A stretch of 64,000 nt of DNA, from NCBI GenBank assembly GCA_020002185.1, contig CM034533.1, positions 48,644,346 through 48,708,345 on the forward strand. Reading direction: 5' to 3'. The DNA is from Paraescarpia echinospica. Taxonomy: Eukaryota; Annelida; Polychaeta; Sabellida; Siboglinidae. Both the position numbers and the translations under genes were made by a program. The notes below the pieces were generated by a model, which searched no databases, was not told where the DNA came from, and was given only the letters and a program-made list of their open reading frames with translations. Below, one piece after another: positions 24,101-33,021 of this stretch. Each line of letters begins with the position of its first letter. Positions within the stretch are counted from its first letter, which is position 1.

Positions 24101-24410
24101 GTAAGTGTTCTCAGGATCCACCCGGCATCCCCGGCCGCAGGATCCTCAATGTAAGTGTTCTCAGGATCCATCCGGCATTCCCGGCCGCAGGATCCTCAAT
24201 GTAAGTGTTCTCAGGATCCACCCAGCATCCCCGACCGCAGGATCCTCAATGTAAGTGTTCTCAGGATCCACCCGGCATCCCCGGCCGCAGGATCCTCAAT
24301 GTAAGTATTCTCGGGATCCACCCGGCATCCCCGGCCGCAGGATCCTCAATGTAAGTGTTCTCACGATCCGCTCGGCATCCTTGGCCACAGGATCCTCAAT
24401 GTAAGTGTCC
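24051..24410. repeat. 50-bp minisatellite made of the exon-intron junction
   Basis: Seven tandem 50 bp units start with the real exon end (GGATCC..CTCGGCATCC..GGATCCTCAAT then GTAAGTGTTC). Exon-like ends fall at 24100, 24150, 24200, 24250, 24300, 24350 and 24400, each followed by GTAAGT. The same array, six units, recurs at 62935-63245. Confidence 0.95.
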
Positions 24411-25159
24411 TCAACACCCGGGTCAGGTGATGTTGCCAGCAGTAAACCCTTCTATGACAGACACCTATTCACAGAGAACATCATGTAAGACACAGTGCGC
24501 ATTTTTCAGTTTAGACCTGAACAAAACAATTTCCAATATCTACTTTGTTGGTTCTGTCCTGTTTGGTTTGATAGTGTTGTGTTTTAAGAGTTGTACCAAT
24601 CTTTGTTGTATCCCGTTTTGTACTTTTCGTACGATTTTTACCCATTGCAGTTGCTGTCGCAATACGTACGGGGAACCGTGCAGGTATTACACACACGTTC
24701 AAAGTGAACACGAGGCTGATACCCCAACGAATTGGCACTTTTACTAATACAAACAACTCACTAGAAATTACTGTATATGTGGATTACAATTATTATTATT
24801 TTAAACCAATAGTAATTACAACAATGATGACTGCAACAATAGTTCTAGACGTCAACGCGCATGCGCCTTTTTGTACGCGTTTGTCCGCATCATGACGTAG
24901 GCACCTAATTCCTAGGTAACCGGATTTCAGAACAACAGACGCAACATTGTGCTCCGGGCATGTTTAAGCATTTTTACAATATAGCAGTTTATATTGTATT
25001 TTGTAACCAAAGCGTATTTCACACAGAAAATAGCAGTCTGTCTCGTCTTGGATGCGTACGATTTAACGATTGTGTTAAGTGGAGACCTCTGCCGGGTACT
25101 TTATCTGCATGATTGCTCGTTTAACCATAACGTCTGAGACAAGCCGTAACCCGTTTCAG
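24411..25159. other. Remainder of intron, duplicated at the end of the window
   Basis: Unique intronic sequence up to the CGTTTCAG acceptor. The whole stretch recurs at 63244-63992. Confidence 0.7.
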
Positions 25160-25426
25160 TTGCTGGACGGCAAGCTGCAGATCTGGAACCGTCCCGTGAT
25201 GCCCCGCGGCAGTTTCGCCGTCGCCGTGCTGTACGTGAAGGAGTCTGGCTACCCGTACCGGATCAGCTGGAACCTCAGGACGCTCGGACTGACCAGTCCA
25301 GCCGGCTACAACTTCACGGAGGTGTTTGACGGACAGCACCTCGGCTATTTCAAGCCGAGTGACAACTTCACGTGTCGTGTCAACCCGTCTGGACTCTACT
25401 TGATCCGGGCTACCAAGTTACCGTGA
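25160..25426 (+). CDS. GLA: Alpha-galactosidase A-like gene, last exon
   Basis: Starts after CGTTTCAG in phase 0 and ends with TGA at 25424-25426. It encodes LLDGKLQIWNRPVMPRGSFA, VAVLYVKESGYPYRISWNL, a TSPAGYNFTEVFDGQHLGYF segment and a CRVNPSGLYLIRATKLP end. This is the C-terminal beta-sandwich domain of GH27 enzymes, with the typical NPSG near the end. NFT sites are potential N-glycosylation sites. The start of this exon is present again at 63993-64000. Confidence 0.85.
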   Translation: MLDGKLQIWNRPVMPRGSFAVAVLYVKESGYPYRISWNLRTLGLTSPAGYNFTEVFDGQHLGYFKPSDNFTCRVNPSGLYLIRATKLP

Positions 25427-26849
25427 GTGACACACGATGCCCCGTGTCGTGACTGACCGTTACAGCACCAGCGTCTTGCACAATGTGGTCGACCGGAAAC
25501 AAGTTGAATTGACCAAATTCGCGGCTCAGGTGTAGGTGATTTTCTAGCTGAGAACCGTTTTGAACCACGATTTAAATGGATTTTCCCGGAGAAACTACGC
25601 ACTGTTAATACGCGGCTTCAGCATTGCTATCTGCAGACTGCACGCGATCACGTCGACGGAAGACGAACAACGAGGGCAGTCAGTACAGTCCACGTTCTCT
25701 CTGTTCAGATCGGGGCACTTGACAAATGCACAACAATGAAAAACCGTATTTTTTGCTTTTAGTTAGTATGCCTGCATAAAGAGACGTTGTCTGTTCCGCT
25801 ACTCGGACGTAGCCTCGCAAGACGTGGTAATTGTTGGCTGGACGATTGCCGAGTTGGGTATTGATTGTGAGCTAACCAAGTGAACACGCCGGCATCAAAG
25901 GGCAATTGCAGTTAGCCCCGCCTGCCCCAGTAATACTGCCAATAAAGAGTGTCCACACTACGAATATTTCGGTTACAATATGGGCATTTTGTACATGCAG
26001 CATTCAAACTGCGAACACTGTGTCTAGGTTATTAAACGCAATTTGGTGGGCAGTATATCTCCGACACATTTACTGTTGTATATTCACAGGCACTAAAGTA
26101 AAACATACACGTGGTCCTTAGGGTTGGCACTCAACTGAACTTTATTTTGCGTATCAGTGTATCACTACTCACATAGTTCTCAACTACAACGTGTATCACT
26201 ACGCATCACTACACAAGTAGTCCACAACACGGACATGCATATACACACCCTGTATAACATTTATTCTAGTATTAAGAACGGCATAATGAAATGGGGGACA
26301 GAGCGCCCCGGTGTAAACTCTGCGGGACTCCGACAGCACAATGGATACCTTCATCGGTGAAGATCACGGATGATTTTTAAATAAAGGAAGTCCTACGCAC
26401 ACAAAGTGTCTTCGTCAATACGACAGATATCATTACGTAGCGCCTTGTTTTAGAAACAGTAAACCAAGTGGCATAACACCTCTGCGACTTACGTCGGTAG
26501 TATGTAGAGATACTGATATTCATCGAGTATCGTGGGACATAACGTCCACTGATGTATACATGAAATGATTACACGAACGTAATAATGTTGAGATGGTGGT
26601 GTGAAGCCATACATCGTCAGTTCCATTTCGCTACAGTAGTGTTCTAAGACAAACAAGCAAGGCATGCAATACGTTGTTGGAATTAAAATATGAGCAGCGG
26701 ACATTATTAAAAATATATTGTAGTACAGGTGAGTAGAAAAAGCCCCAACTTAGTAGTGGCAAACGCACAGGGAAGCAAAGCCATCACTAATAAGTAAATT
26801 AAACGGGAGAGGTAATCACATCAGCTAAGTACAAGTCCAATATGGCGGC
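25427..26849. other. Intergenic, no gene seen
   Basis: 3' flank of the galactosidase gene. The short ORFs here show no family signature. Confidence 0.4.
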
Positions 26850-27165
26850 CAGGTAACGCGTTCCACGGTGTCGCCGGTCCGTGTATATGCCGTCTTTTCC
26901 TTTTTCGTTCGTAAATTTCAAAACGAAAAAAACAAGCAATGTTTTTGTTATCGTTATTTCGTTATTTGAAGTAAGAAAAGCGAAAAACGAATACAATCTA
27001 ATCCCAATACAATAATTCCGGTACCTATTCCTTTTTCGTTTTTTTACTTCAAATTTGAAAACGAACATTGTTTGCTTTTTTCGTTTTTTCGTTTTGAAAT
27101 TTGCAAACGAAAAAGGAAAAAATAGCAACTACCCGGACCACCGTTGCCAACGTGCGGATAACAAA
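26850..27165. mobile_element. Foldback element with long inverted repeat
   Basis: The left arm (about 26893-26980; TCCTTTTTCGTTCGTAAATT then TCAAAACGAAAAAAACAAGC) and right arm (about 27025-27123) are inverted copies. Further inverted similarity outside them (CGGTGTCGCCGGTCC against GGACCACCGTTGCC) extends it to about 26850-27165. No coding capacity. Confidence 0.7.
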
Positions 27166-27452
27166 ACTAACTCTATCCCAAAGGTTCATCCAGAACCCAC
27201 CAGGTGTTGTACATCGGAGCTCTTCAAAAGCCTCGATTATCCATGTTCCGTGATGTGGCGCCACCGTCTGTCGAACACAAGCAAGCTTGATCCAAAGACG
27301 TGTTCACTCTGTGGCCAAGTGACTGGTTACACTGAGGGTAATCAACGACATTGACTCTCAGATTATCTACATTATGTAGTTATAATGACGAAATCGAGAT
27401 TTTGCTCGGATACTAGACAAGTGCTCCATTATTTTTGTTTAACAAGGACGCT

Positions 27453-27814
27453 AAAACACTACCCCGCCAAAAACACCACGGTTTTTTTTCAGCGTACTCT
27501 CAAAACACCACCGTAGTGTTTTGAAAGTAAGTAGTGATTCAGGCGCCGCGATCAACGGAAGTGACCTAAGATCAAAGGCTTTTGAGTTTTTTATCAGTAG
27601 AATTCCGTCGTTTTTAGCACTAGAAATGAGAGTAAACGTCAAAGTCATTGATGGGGGTCATGAGAAAGAGGGTGTCGCCATCTACTAACTAATCAGGCAC
27701 TAATAAGGGAAATAAATAGGGTGATTATCGGCCTCTAGTGACTAATCAGGTACTAATTAGGTAAAAAATTAGGGTAATTAATTAAGTACTAATTAGTAAC
27801 AAATGAGTAGCGCA
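27453..27814 (+). repeat. Left terminal inverted repeat of the Polinton
   Basis: The sequence from GATTCAGGCGCCGCGATCAA inward to ACAAATGAGTAGCGC is present inverted at 44757-45060, with indels. The outer tip (27453-27540) consists of variants of AAAACACTACC and its complement, and is less similar between the two ends. I place the outer boundary at the first AAAACACTACC. I could not settle a target-site duplication: ACCGT flanks one possible pair of tips. Confidence 0.8.
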
Positions 27815-27922
27815 TTCACTAGAGGGTAGCACTAGCAATAACTAAAAGGTTATGTAATGGTTATGAGTAGCGCATTCACTAGAGGGTAGCACTAGCAATA
27901 GCTAAAAGGTTATGTAATGGTT
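27803..27922. repeat. Two 60-bp direct repeats at the inner edge of the left TIR
   Basis: Two copies of a 60 bp unit beginning ATGAGTAGCGCATTCACTAG differ at one base. The first 12 bases belong to the terminal repeat, the rest is left-end specific. Confidence 0.9.
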
Positions 27923-27938
27923 ATGCGGTGTCGCGTGC

Positions 27939-27948
27939 GCTTTATAAC
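27939..27948 (+). promoter_or_regulatory. Possible TATA box for the ATPase gene
   Basis: GCTTTATAAC lies about 65 bp before the ATPase ATG at 28011, a reasonable core-promoter spacing with a short leader. Confidence 0.4.
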
Positions 27949-28010
27949 GATGTGCTGACATCTAGTGACTAAAAAAGAAAAGCATGTTCCCTAGTGACTG
28001 AAAAGCGTCG

Positions 28011-28685
28011 ATGGTGGTGCATATAGGCGATCGTGACGTTGTCGGCGCACCAGATGTTGCTATGGACGGAAAGTGGAAGCACCCTTTTACGTGTATAGTG
28101 TCCGGCCCTACGGGGTGCGGGAAGACTACTTTCGTTGTACGCCTGTTAAAGTTTGCTTCGTGTATGATTTCGCCGCCACCGGAGAAAATTCTGTGGTGTT
28201 ACGGCCAGTGGCAGACCGCTTACGACTATAAGAAAGGCGTAGAATTTGTAGACGGTTTGCCGGATCCGTCGCTTCTGGACACCAAAACGAGGACGCTTCC
28301 AGTGCTCGATGACCTGATGTCGGAGACCAATAGTAGCGTCACGACTTTGTTTACTAAAAAAAGTCACCACTGCAACGCGTCCGTCGTACAGCTTTTGCAG
28401 AATCTCTTTCCGAAAGGGAAAGAAAATCGCACAATCAGTTTAAACGCGCTGTATATGGTCCTCTTCAAGAGTCCCCGGGACGCTGGCCAAGTAGGTCACC
28501 TGGCGAAGCAGATGTACCCGGGCGGTATCAACTACATGGTGGAGGCGTACAAGGATGCCACGTCGGCCGCCTACGGTTACCTCCTGGTGGATCTGAAACA
28601 GGAAACGCCGGAAACCATGCGCCTGCGTACGGAAATTTTCCCCGACGACCCCGTTCAGTACGTCTATGTGCCGACGAGACTATAA
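28011..28685 (+). CDS. Polinton DNA-packaging ATPase (FtsK/HerA, A32-like)
   Basis: A 224-residue P-loop ATPase that would drive genome packaging into the virion. Walker A is GPTGCGKTT at residues 32-40, preceded by a hydrophobic strand. A Walker B-like LPVLDD is at 96-101. The segment near 150-175 (a TISLNALYMVLFKSPRDAGQ block) is typical of Polinton and adintovirus ATPases, where the Lys/Arg of KSPRD serves as a sensor-type motif. The length fits the family. The ATG at 28011 is the first in frame. The stop codon TAA is embedded in a TATAAAAAAGG sequence that probably forms the promoter of the next gene. Confidence 0.9.
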   Translation: MVVHIGDRDVVGAPDVAMDGKWKHPFTCIVSGPTGCGKTTFVVRLLKFASCMISPPPEKILWCYGQWQTAYDYKKGVEFVDGLPDPSLLDTKTRTLPVLDDLMSETNSSVTTLFTKKSHHCNASVVQLLQNLFPKGKENRTISLNALYMVLFKSPRDAGQVGHLAKQMYPGGINYMVEAYKDATSAAYGYLLVDLKQETPETMRLRTEIFPDDPVQYVYVPTRL

Positions 28686-28690
28686 AAAAG
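28680..28690 (+). promoter_or_regulatory. TATA box overlapping the ATPase stop codon
   Basis: CTATAAAAAAGG includes the ATPase TAA stop and lies 45 bp before the ATG at 28725. It is a near-ideal TATA box with conventional spacing. Confidence 0.55.
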
Positions 28691-28724
28691 GCGGGGCGCG
28701 CCGCAGCCGCCGTCATTCGACAGG

Positions 28725-29069
28725 ATGACAGAGCGCGTGAAGAGGCACATCCTTGCCCTGCAGCTGTTGCGCCGCTACAAGGGGAATACGAATCTGAGAA
28801 AGGCGGTAATCACTCACGCGGACGCCGACCTCATCTGCAGTCTGGCCGACTGCGCGTATAACATTCTGCGAGGGAACGTGAAATTGACGCCTAACAACCG
28901 AAAAGTGCTAATAAAGTACAGGAACAATTTGCGCAAGTTATCGTCGAAAAAAGTAGCCATCAAACGGAAGAGGGCCGTCCTGCAGACGGGTTCGGGCGCG
29001 TTTCTGACGGCGCTGCTGGCGCCGTTGGCGAGCACCTTTCTGCCCCTCCTCAGGCAGGCTTTCGGTTGA
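28725..29069 (+). CDS. Small basic protein with hydrophobic C-terminal tail
   Basis: 114 residues. The N-terminal two thirds are basic and probably helical (LALQLLRRYKGNTNLRKAV, then LTPNNRKVLIKYRNNLRKL). The C-terminus is a hydrophobic amphipathic tail (GAFLTALLAPLASTFLPLL). I recognise this as a very conserved small Polinton/adintovirus protein. By its tail, a membrane-active or capsid-internal role like that of adenovirus minor proteins is plausible, but that is inference. Its TGA overlaps the next ATG by one base. Confidence 0.75.
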   Translation: MTERVKRHILALQLLRRYKGNTNLRKAVITHADADLICSLADCAYNILRGNVKLTPNNRKVLIKYRNNLRKLSSKKVAIKRKRAVLQTGSGAFLTALLAPLASTFLPLLRQAFG

Positions 29070-29776
29070 TGCAGCACGCGAAGAAGATGGCGCTGGTAGA
29101 CCCCCGGTTGGTGGAGCGTCTACTTCCGTTACTATCGCAACCGACCACGACCTCGTCGCGTGTGATGAGTAGCCTGGACAGCGATATGAAAGCCGTTCTC
29201 GAGCGTGCAGATTTATCCGAAGGCGAAAAGGTGGCGGCGTACAATCAACTGCTGAGTCGTTACAACGCCATGGAGGCGTCTCGTGCGCAGCAGCCGATGC
29301 GTGTGTCCGTAGTGAAGAACGAGTCGTCGTCCGATCAGTCGCCGCCGCCGCCGCCGCCTACGTCCGATCAATTACCGGGGGAGATGGAGAGCGAGGTCGT
29401 GAAGAGCGTACCGAAAGTGCTGAAAGAAAAGGCCCGCCTCCTGTTGACGCGACTGAAGGCCGACCCGCTGATTCGCTGGAACGATCGAGCGGAGCTCGTG
29501 TACGACGGTACGCCTATCGCCGGAAGCAATATGGTAGATCTCGTGAACGATCTCATGCGAACGCGTAAGAGGTCCCCCGCGCCGGTTGGCTGGGAAGCGT
29601 TCGGCGACCATATAAGGCGGCTGAACGTCCCTATGGAATTCGTCGGCAACCCCCAGCGTCGGGCGTATATACAGCGCGAGCAGAAGCGAAAGGGGCGCAC
29701 TCGGTCCGTCGAGCGCGAGCAGAAGCGAAAGGGGCGCACTCGGTCCGTCGAGCGTATGCCGTGGTCCAGCTTTTAG
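29069..29776 (+). CDS. Conserved Polinton protein with Pro-rich linker and basic tail
   Basis: 235 residues from the ATG at 29069; a TTG one codon upstream is less likely as a start. The N-terminal third is helical (LSEGEKVAAYNQLLSRYN). A linker with six prolines follows, then the conserved domain with KARLLLTRLKADPLIRWN, ELVYDGTPIAGSNMVDLVND and GWEAFGDHIRRLNVPMEFVG. The C-terminus has a perfect 13-residue tandem duplication (REQKRKGRTRSVE, 39 bp, at 29675-29752). The domain is shared across Polintons and adintoviruses. Its function is unknown to me. Confidence 0.75.
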   Translation: MQHAKKMALVDPRLVERLLPLLSQPTTTSSRVMSSLDSDMKAVLERADLSEGEKVAAYNQLLSRYNAMEASRAQQPMRVSVVKNESSSDQSPPPPPPTSDQLPGEMESEVVKSVPKVLKEKARLLLTRLKADPLIRWNDRAELVYDGTPIAGSNMVDLVNDLMRTRKRSPAPVGWEAFGDHIRRLNVPMEFVGNPQRRAYIQREQKRKGRTRSVEREQKRKGRTRSVERMPWSSF

Positions 29777-29799
29777 CGCGCGCGCGCCCCCCGTAGAGG

Positions 29800-29976
29800 A
29801 TGCCCCCCGCCCGAAGATCAGTACTCGTCGTCGTCGTAGCCGTCGTAATTGCGGCGGTCATCGTCGCCGCCCTCTTGTTCGCCGTATCGTCGTCGGCGCC
29901 GCGCCCTCCATGGCGGTGGTGCCCCGGCGGACTCGTGGTGCGCAACGAGAGCGCCAACAACGCGACGGCCTACTGA
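29800..29976 (+). CDS. Tiny membrane protein ORF overlapping the integrase start
   Basis: A 58-residue ORF with one strong membrane segment (SVLVVVVAVVIAAVIVAALL) after a short basic N-terminus (MPPARR). It has a Pro/Trp/Cys-containing segment and an NNAT glycosylation site near the end. It ends with TGA at 29974-29976, overlapping the integrase frame by 67 bases. The hydrophobic run is encoded by GTC/GTA/GCC codons in a region of repeated CGTCGT, so chance cannot be ruled out. Confidence 0.45.
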   Translation: MPPARRSVLVVVVAVVIAAVIVAALLFAVSSSAPRPPWRWCPGGLVVRNESANNATAY

Positions 29977-31031
29977 AGCGCGCCTACTTCGACCCGAAAC
30001 GGGCAGGCAGTTATGGCGGAGTCGACGCGTTGCACCGGTCGTCCGCGTTGCCCAAGCCGATCGTCGGGCGGTGGCTGGCGGCGCAGGACGCCTATACGCT
30101 TCACAAGCCGGTTAGGCCCCGATTTAAGCGACGTCGCGTTATCGTGGGCGGTCGAAACCATCAGTGGCAAGCCGATCTCGTCGACGTGGCTAAACTGAAA
30201 AAGCACAACGACGGCATAGCGTTCCTATTGACGGTCATCGACGTCTTCTCGAAGCGGGCGTGGTGCGTTCCGTTGAAGCGCAAATCCGGTCCGGCGCTCG
30301 TCGCGGCCTTCGAGGCGCTGCTGTCGTCACCGCCGCACGTCCTGCAGACCGACAAGGGGACGGAGTTTCTGAACAGGCCCCTTCAGGCGCTTTTGAAGGC
30401 GCGCGGCGTCCACCATTTCGTGACGCACAACGAGGAGACGAAGGCGAGCGTCGTGGAGCGATTCAATCGTACGCTGAAGACGCGCATGTGGCGGTACTTC
30501 ACGAAGCATCAGACGCTGAGGTTCGTGGAGCCGTCGCAGGAATTCGTGCGGTCGTACAACAACGCCTACCATCGAAGCATCGGTAGGACGCCGGCGAGCG
30601 TCGACGCGTCGAATCAGTAGAGCGTGTGGCAGCGTCTGTACGGCGGCGGAGGGTGTCAAAAAAACAAATGCAAACCGAAACTGCGAGCGGGGGATCGCGT
30701 ACGCATCAGCAAGGCGAAGGGCGTCTTCAAGAAGGGGTACATGGCTAACTGGAGCGAAGAGCTCTTCACCGTCGTAGATTCGCACCCGACCGACCCTCCT
30801 GTTTACCGACTGATGGACGACGCCGGCACGATACTGGACGGCACCTTCTACGGGCCGGAGCTACAAAAAGTGATCGTTGCGAAGGACAAACTATATCGGG
30901 TGGAAGCCGTTCTACAGAGACGTCGTCGACGACGCGGTAAGGGCGAAGAGGTGCTCGTCAAATGGTTCGGCTATCCGGCCTCGTTCAATAGCTGGATCGA
31001 CGCCAAGGAGCTCGTGGACTATAAGGGCTGA
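29910..31031 (+). pseudogene. Polinton integrase (rve, chromodomain) with one in-frame TAG
   Basis: The enzyme inserts the element's DNA ends into the host genome. The N-terminal region has KRAYFDPKRAGSYGGVDAL and the AQDAYTLHKP block. The rve core carries the DDE residues in WQADLVDV, LQTDKGTEF and SVVERFNRTLKTR. After an SH3-like segment (LRAGDRVRISKAKGVFKKGY), a C-terminal chromodomain has VLVKWFGYPASFNSWIDAKE. A TAG at 30618-30620 interrupts the frame between the catalytic core and the rest. The frame is otherwise continuous for 374 codons, with no indel. As it stands, a product from 29910 would end at residue 236, after the full core. The ATG at 29910 is the first in frame; recognisable similarity starts near 29970. 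Confidence 0.9.
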
Positions 31032-31180
31032 TGGCGACGCGTTGTTGGACGGAATACGCAGAGCGCTGGAGACTTTCTTCCGACGGCCGGCGCCGCTACC
31101 GTTGTCGCTGCGACCGATGCTATCGACGTCGCCCGCAACGTCGGCGAACTCGCTCTATGATTTATGTGCGTGACCTATAA
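31031..31180 (+). CDS. Micro-ORF: Arg/Cys-rich peptide
   Basis: 49 residues, starting at an ATG that overlaps the integrase stop (TGATG). It is strongly basic with a Cys cluster (RCRCDRCYRRRP) and an RRRTRSM segment. It ends inside a CTATAA motif. By size, charge and position it could be a DNA-condensing core peptide like adenovirus mu, but no similarity can be shown here. A related RRRTRSM segment occurs in the micro-ORF at 31305-31388. Confidence 0.35.
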   Translation: MATRCWTEYAERWRLSSDGRRRYRCRCDRCYRRRPQRRRTRSMIYVRDL

Positions 31181-31183
31181 GGG

Positions 31184-31424
31184 ATGACGACGACGACGCG
31201 TTGGATGCGCCACGCGGGGTGCTGGCGACTGCACGAGGCGGGACTGTGCAACGGCTTTTCGTTTTTTTTTTATAAGGGGACCGTGCTGTATTAGTAGACT
31301 GCAGATGAGAAGAGGGCCACGCCACCAACACCACCGTCGCCCCCACGCCCGTCGACGAACTCGCTCTATGGTGTGCCTGCGCGGATAAAGGAACGACGCC
31401 GTAGCGTCGGACGGCAGTAGCGCG
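31184..31424 (+). other. Short ORFs and TATAAGGG motifs, gene content uncertain
   Basis: Holds a 36-residue ORF (31184-31294) and a 27-residue basic ORF (31305-31388) whose end repeats the RRRTRSM segment of the preceding micro-ORF. The motif TATAAGGG occurs at 31020, 31175 and 31271, each just before or after an ORF. It may be a promoter element or degenerate duplications. Confidence 0.35.
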
Positions 31425-31467
31425 ATGTGTACGGACGAGACGACAGCAGCAGCAGCAGTAGCAGCCA

Positions 31468-31794
31468 ATGCAGAAGCCGCCCACCGCCGTCGACTCAGGC
31501 GCATTTGTCGCTACACCCGCCGACGACTCATGCGTCTCTCTGGGTGCGCCCGATGCCGTCGACGCCTCCTCCGTCACGAGCGTTCCTTGGCGTCTCTGCG
31601 GCAACGAATACCCTAAGGCCGAGATCGTCTTCCTGTGCCAGATCGTCGTCCTGTACACGGTGATCGTCGTCAGTATATACAATCTAACGCGCGGCACGGG
31701 CGACTCCAACCTGTGGACGGCGCTGCTGAGTAGTTGCCTCGGCTTCCTACGGCCGAGTCCGTCTATGAGGAGGCGCGATGGCGTCGTCGTCTGA
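31468..31794 (+). CDS. Conserved Polinton small membrane protein
   Basis: 108 residues. A variable Ser/Ala/Asp-rich N-terminus precedes the conserved core: PKAEIVFLCQIVVLYTVIVV (membrane segment, about residues 49-68), SIYNLTRGTGDSNLWTALLS and SCLGFLRPSPS. I recognise this core from many Polintons and adintoviruses, always beside the penton gene. A virion membrane or assembly role is inferred. The ATG at 31468 gives the longest frame. The overlapping ORF at 31425-31616 (Arg-rich, Cys-containing) is in another frame and probably spurious. It overlaps the penton start by 17 bases. Confidence 0.75.
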   Translation: MQKPPTAVDSGAFVATPADDSCVSLGAPDAVDASSVTSVPWRLCGNEYPKAEIVFLCQIVVLYTVIVVSIYNLTRGTGDSNLWTALLSSCLGFLRPSPSMRRRDGVVV

Positions 31795-32614
31795 CTTTTA
31801 CGTCACGTTGCCGAGCAACGCGTCTATGAAGGCGCACCCCGAAAACACGTTGACGCACTACACGACGAATCTGCCGCAGCGCGTCGACCTGCCGAGGGAG
31901 TGGGAATGCGGGCTGGTGTCGCTACAGTACACGCATAGCTGGTACAATGTGAGGCCGGTGGACTCCTACTTCTTCGTGGCGTGCGAGAGGGGCTTTTTCA
32001 CCACCGAGGACGGGGGAAAAATTGCCCGTCAGGCCAACATTCCGCACGGCTTTTACAGCAACGCCAAAAAGCTGATGCGCAAAATCAACGAGGCGTTGAC
32101 GAAACTGAGCACCGACACATTCAAGGTGCGAATAGTGTACAGCGCCATCACTAATCGGATGACGTTGCTTCTATCGCCGGGCGTCGAAATTAACATGCCG
32201 CGGGATGGGCGCCTGAAACAGATACTAGGCTTCGAGTCGAACTATATCGCGAGTTACGGGTCGCCCGCGGACGGCGGCTCCCTGCCCCCGGGGTACCTGT
32301 TCGAGTGCGAGGCGACCCACCCGGTGGACCTGAGCGGCGGCGTCGACACCCTGTTCGTGTACACGGACATCGTGGAGACGCGCATCGTCGGCGACGTATT
32401 TGCCCCCCTCATCCGAGCCGTCCCCGTCCACGGTTTGAACGGCAGCATCGTATCGAACATCTTCGACCGCGTCCAATACGCGCCGCTCCTGCGGCGCCAA
32501 TTCGATTCGATCGAGATAGATATAAGAGACGACCTCGGTCAGTCGATACCATTCGAGAACGGAAAAGTCGTGACGACGCTTCACGTCCGACGCCGCAAGT
32601 CGAAACTGTTCTGA
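31778..32614 (+). CDS. Polinton penton-like minor capsid protein
   Basis: 278 residues. It opens with SDFYVTLPSNASMKAHPENT and LTHYTTNLPQRVDLPREWEC, the hallmark N-terminus of the Polinton/adintovirus penton. Later come a SWYNVRPVDSYFFV strand, ILGFESNYIA, and the C-terminal DIRDDLGQSIPFENGKVV with a basic end. It is predicted to form the pentameric vertex of the capsid. The length is normal and the frame intact. The ATG at 31778 overlaps the upstream membrane-protein gene. Confidence 0.85.
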   Translation: MASSSDFYVTLPSNASMKAHPENTLTHYTTNLPQRVDLPREWECGLVSLQYTHSWYNVRPVDSYFFVACERGFFTTEDGGKIARQANIPHGFYSNAKKLMRKINEALTKLSTDTFKVRIVYSAITNRMTLLLSPGVEINMPRDGRLKQILGFESNYIASYGSPADGGSLPPGYLFECEATHPVDLSGGVDTLFVYTDIVETRIVGDVFAPLIRAVPVHGLNGSIVSNIFDRVQYAPLLRRQFDSIEIDIRDDLGQSIPFENGKVVTTLHVRRRKSKLF

Positions 32615-32616
32615 CG

Positions 32617-33006
32617 ATGACGCGAAACATGTACGAGGACTACTACACGCGGCAGGTCGGCGGTGGCCTGCCGGTGTTCGTAGGCGCCCGATCGCAGCGG
32701 GGTCACGGACTGGGTAATCTCTTCGGCAGCCTGTTTCGAAGCGCCATGCCGCTTATCAAGAGAGGGGCCAGGGCGCTGGGCAAGCGTGCGCTCAAGCGTG
32801 CGCACGTCGTCGCCCGCGGCAATCTGAAACAGGCGGTAAAGAGGCGCGCGAGGGAGGCGGGCGCCGACCTTCTCGACGGGCTGCTGAATAGGCCCCCGCC
32901 GCCGAAAAAGCGACGACGACGCATAAAGCCGCCCGGCAAGCCGGCGACGGCCGGCAAGAAGAGGCGCCGTCGAAAGAGGCCGAGCGACGACGTATTTCCC
33001 GCGTAG
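32617..33006 (+). CDS. Basic core/minor capsid-like protein (pX/pVI-like)
   Basis: 129 residues starting 2 bases after the penton stop. The N-terminus has MYEDYYTRQVGGGLPVFVGA, RSQRGHGLGNLFGSLFRSAM and PLIKRGARALGKRALKRAH, a Gly-rich, then amphipathic and basic layout conserved in Polintons. The C-terminus is a run of Arg/Lys/Pro (PPPPKKRRRRIKPPGK). I infer a DNA-binding or capsid-internal role. The stop codon is the first of six consecutive in-frame TAG triplets (33004-33021). Confidence 0.8.
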   Translation: MTRNMYEDYYTRQVGGGLPVFVGARSQRGHGLGNLFGSLFRSAMPLIKRGARALGKRALKRAHVVARGNLKQAVKRRAREAGADLLDGLLNRPPPPKKRRRRIKPPGKPATAGKKRRRRKRPSDDVFPA

Positions 33007-33021
33007 TAGTAGTAGTAGTAG

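Noticed and set aside
31425..31616. 63-codon Arg-rich ORF before the membrane protein gene
   Set aside because: It overlaps, in another frame, the N-terminal coding part of a protein whose core I recognise, and it has no support of its own, though a small basic peptide cannot be excluded.
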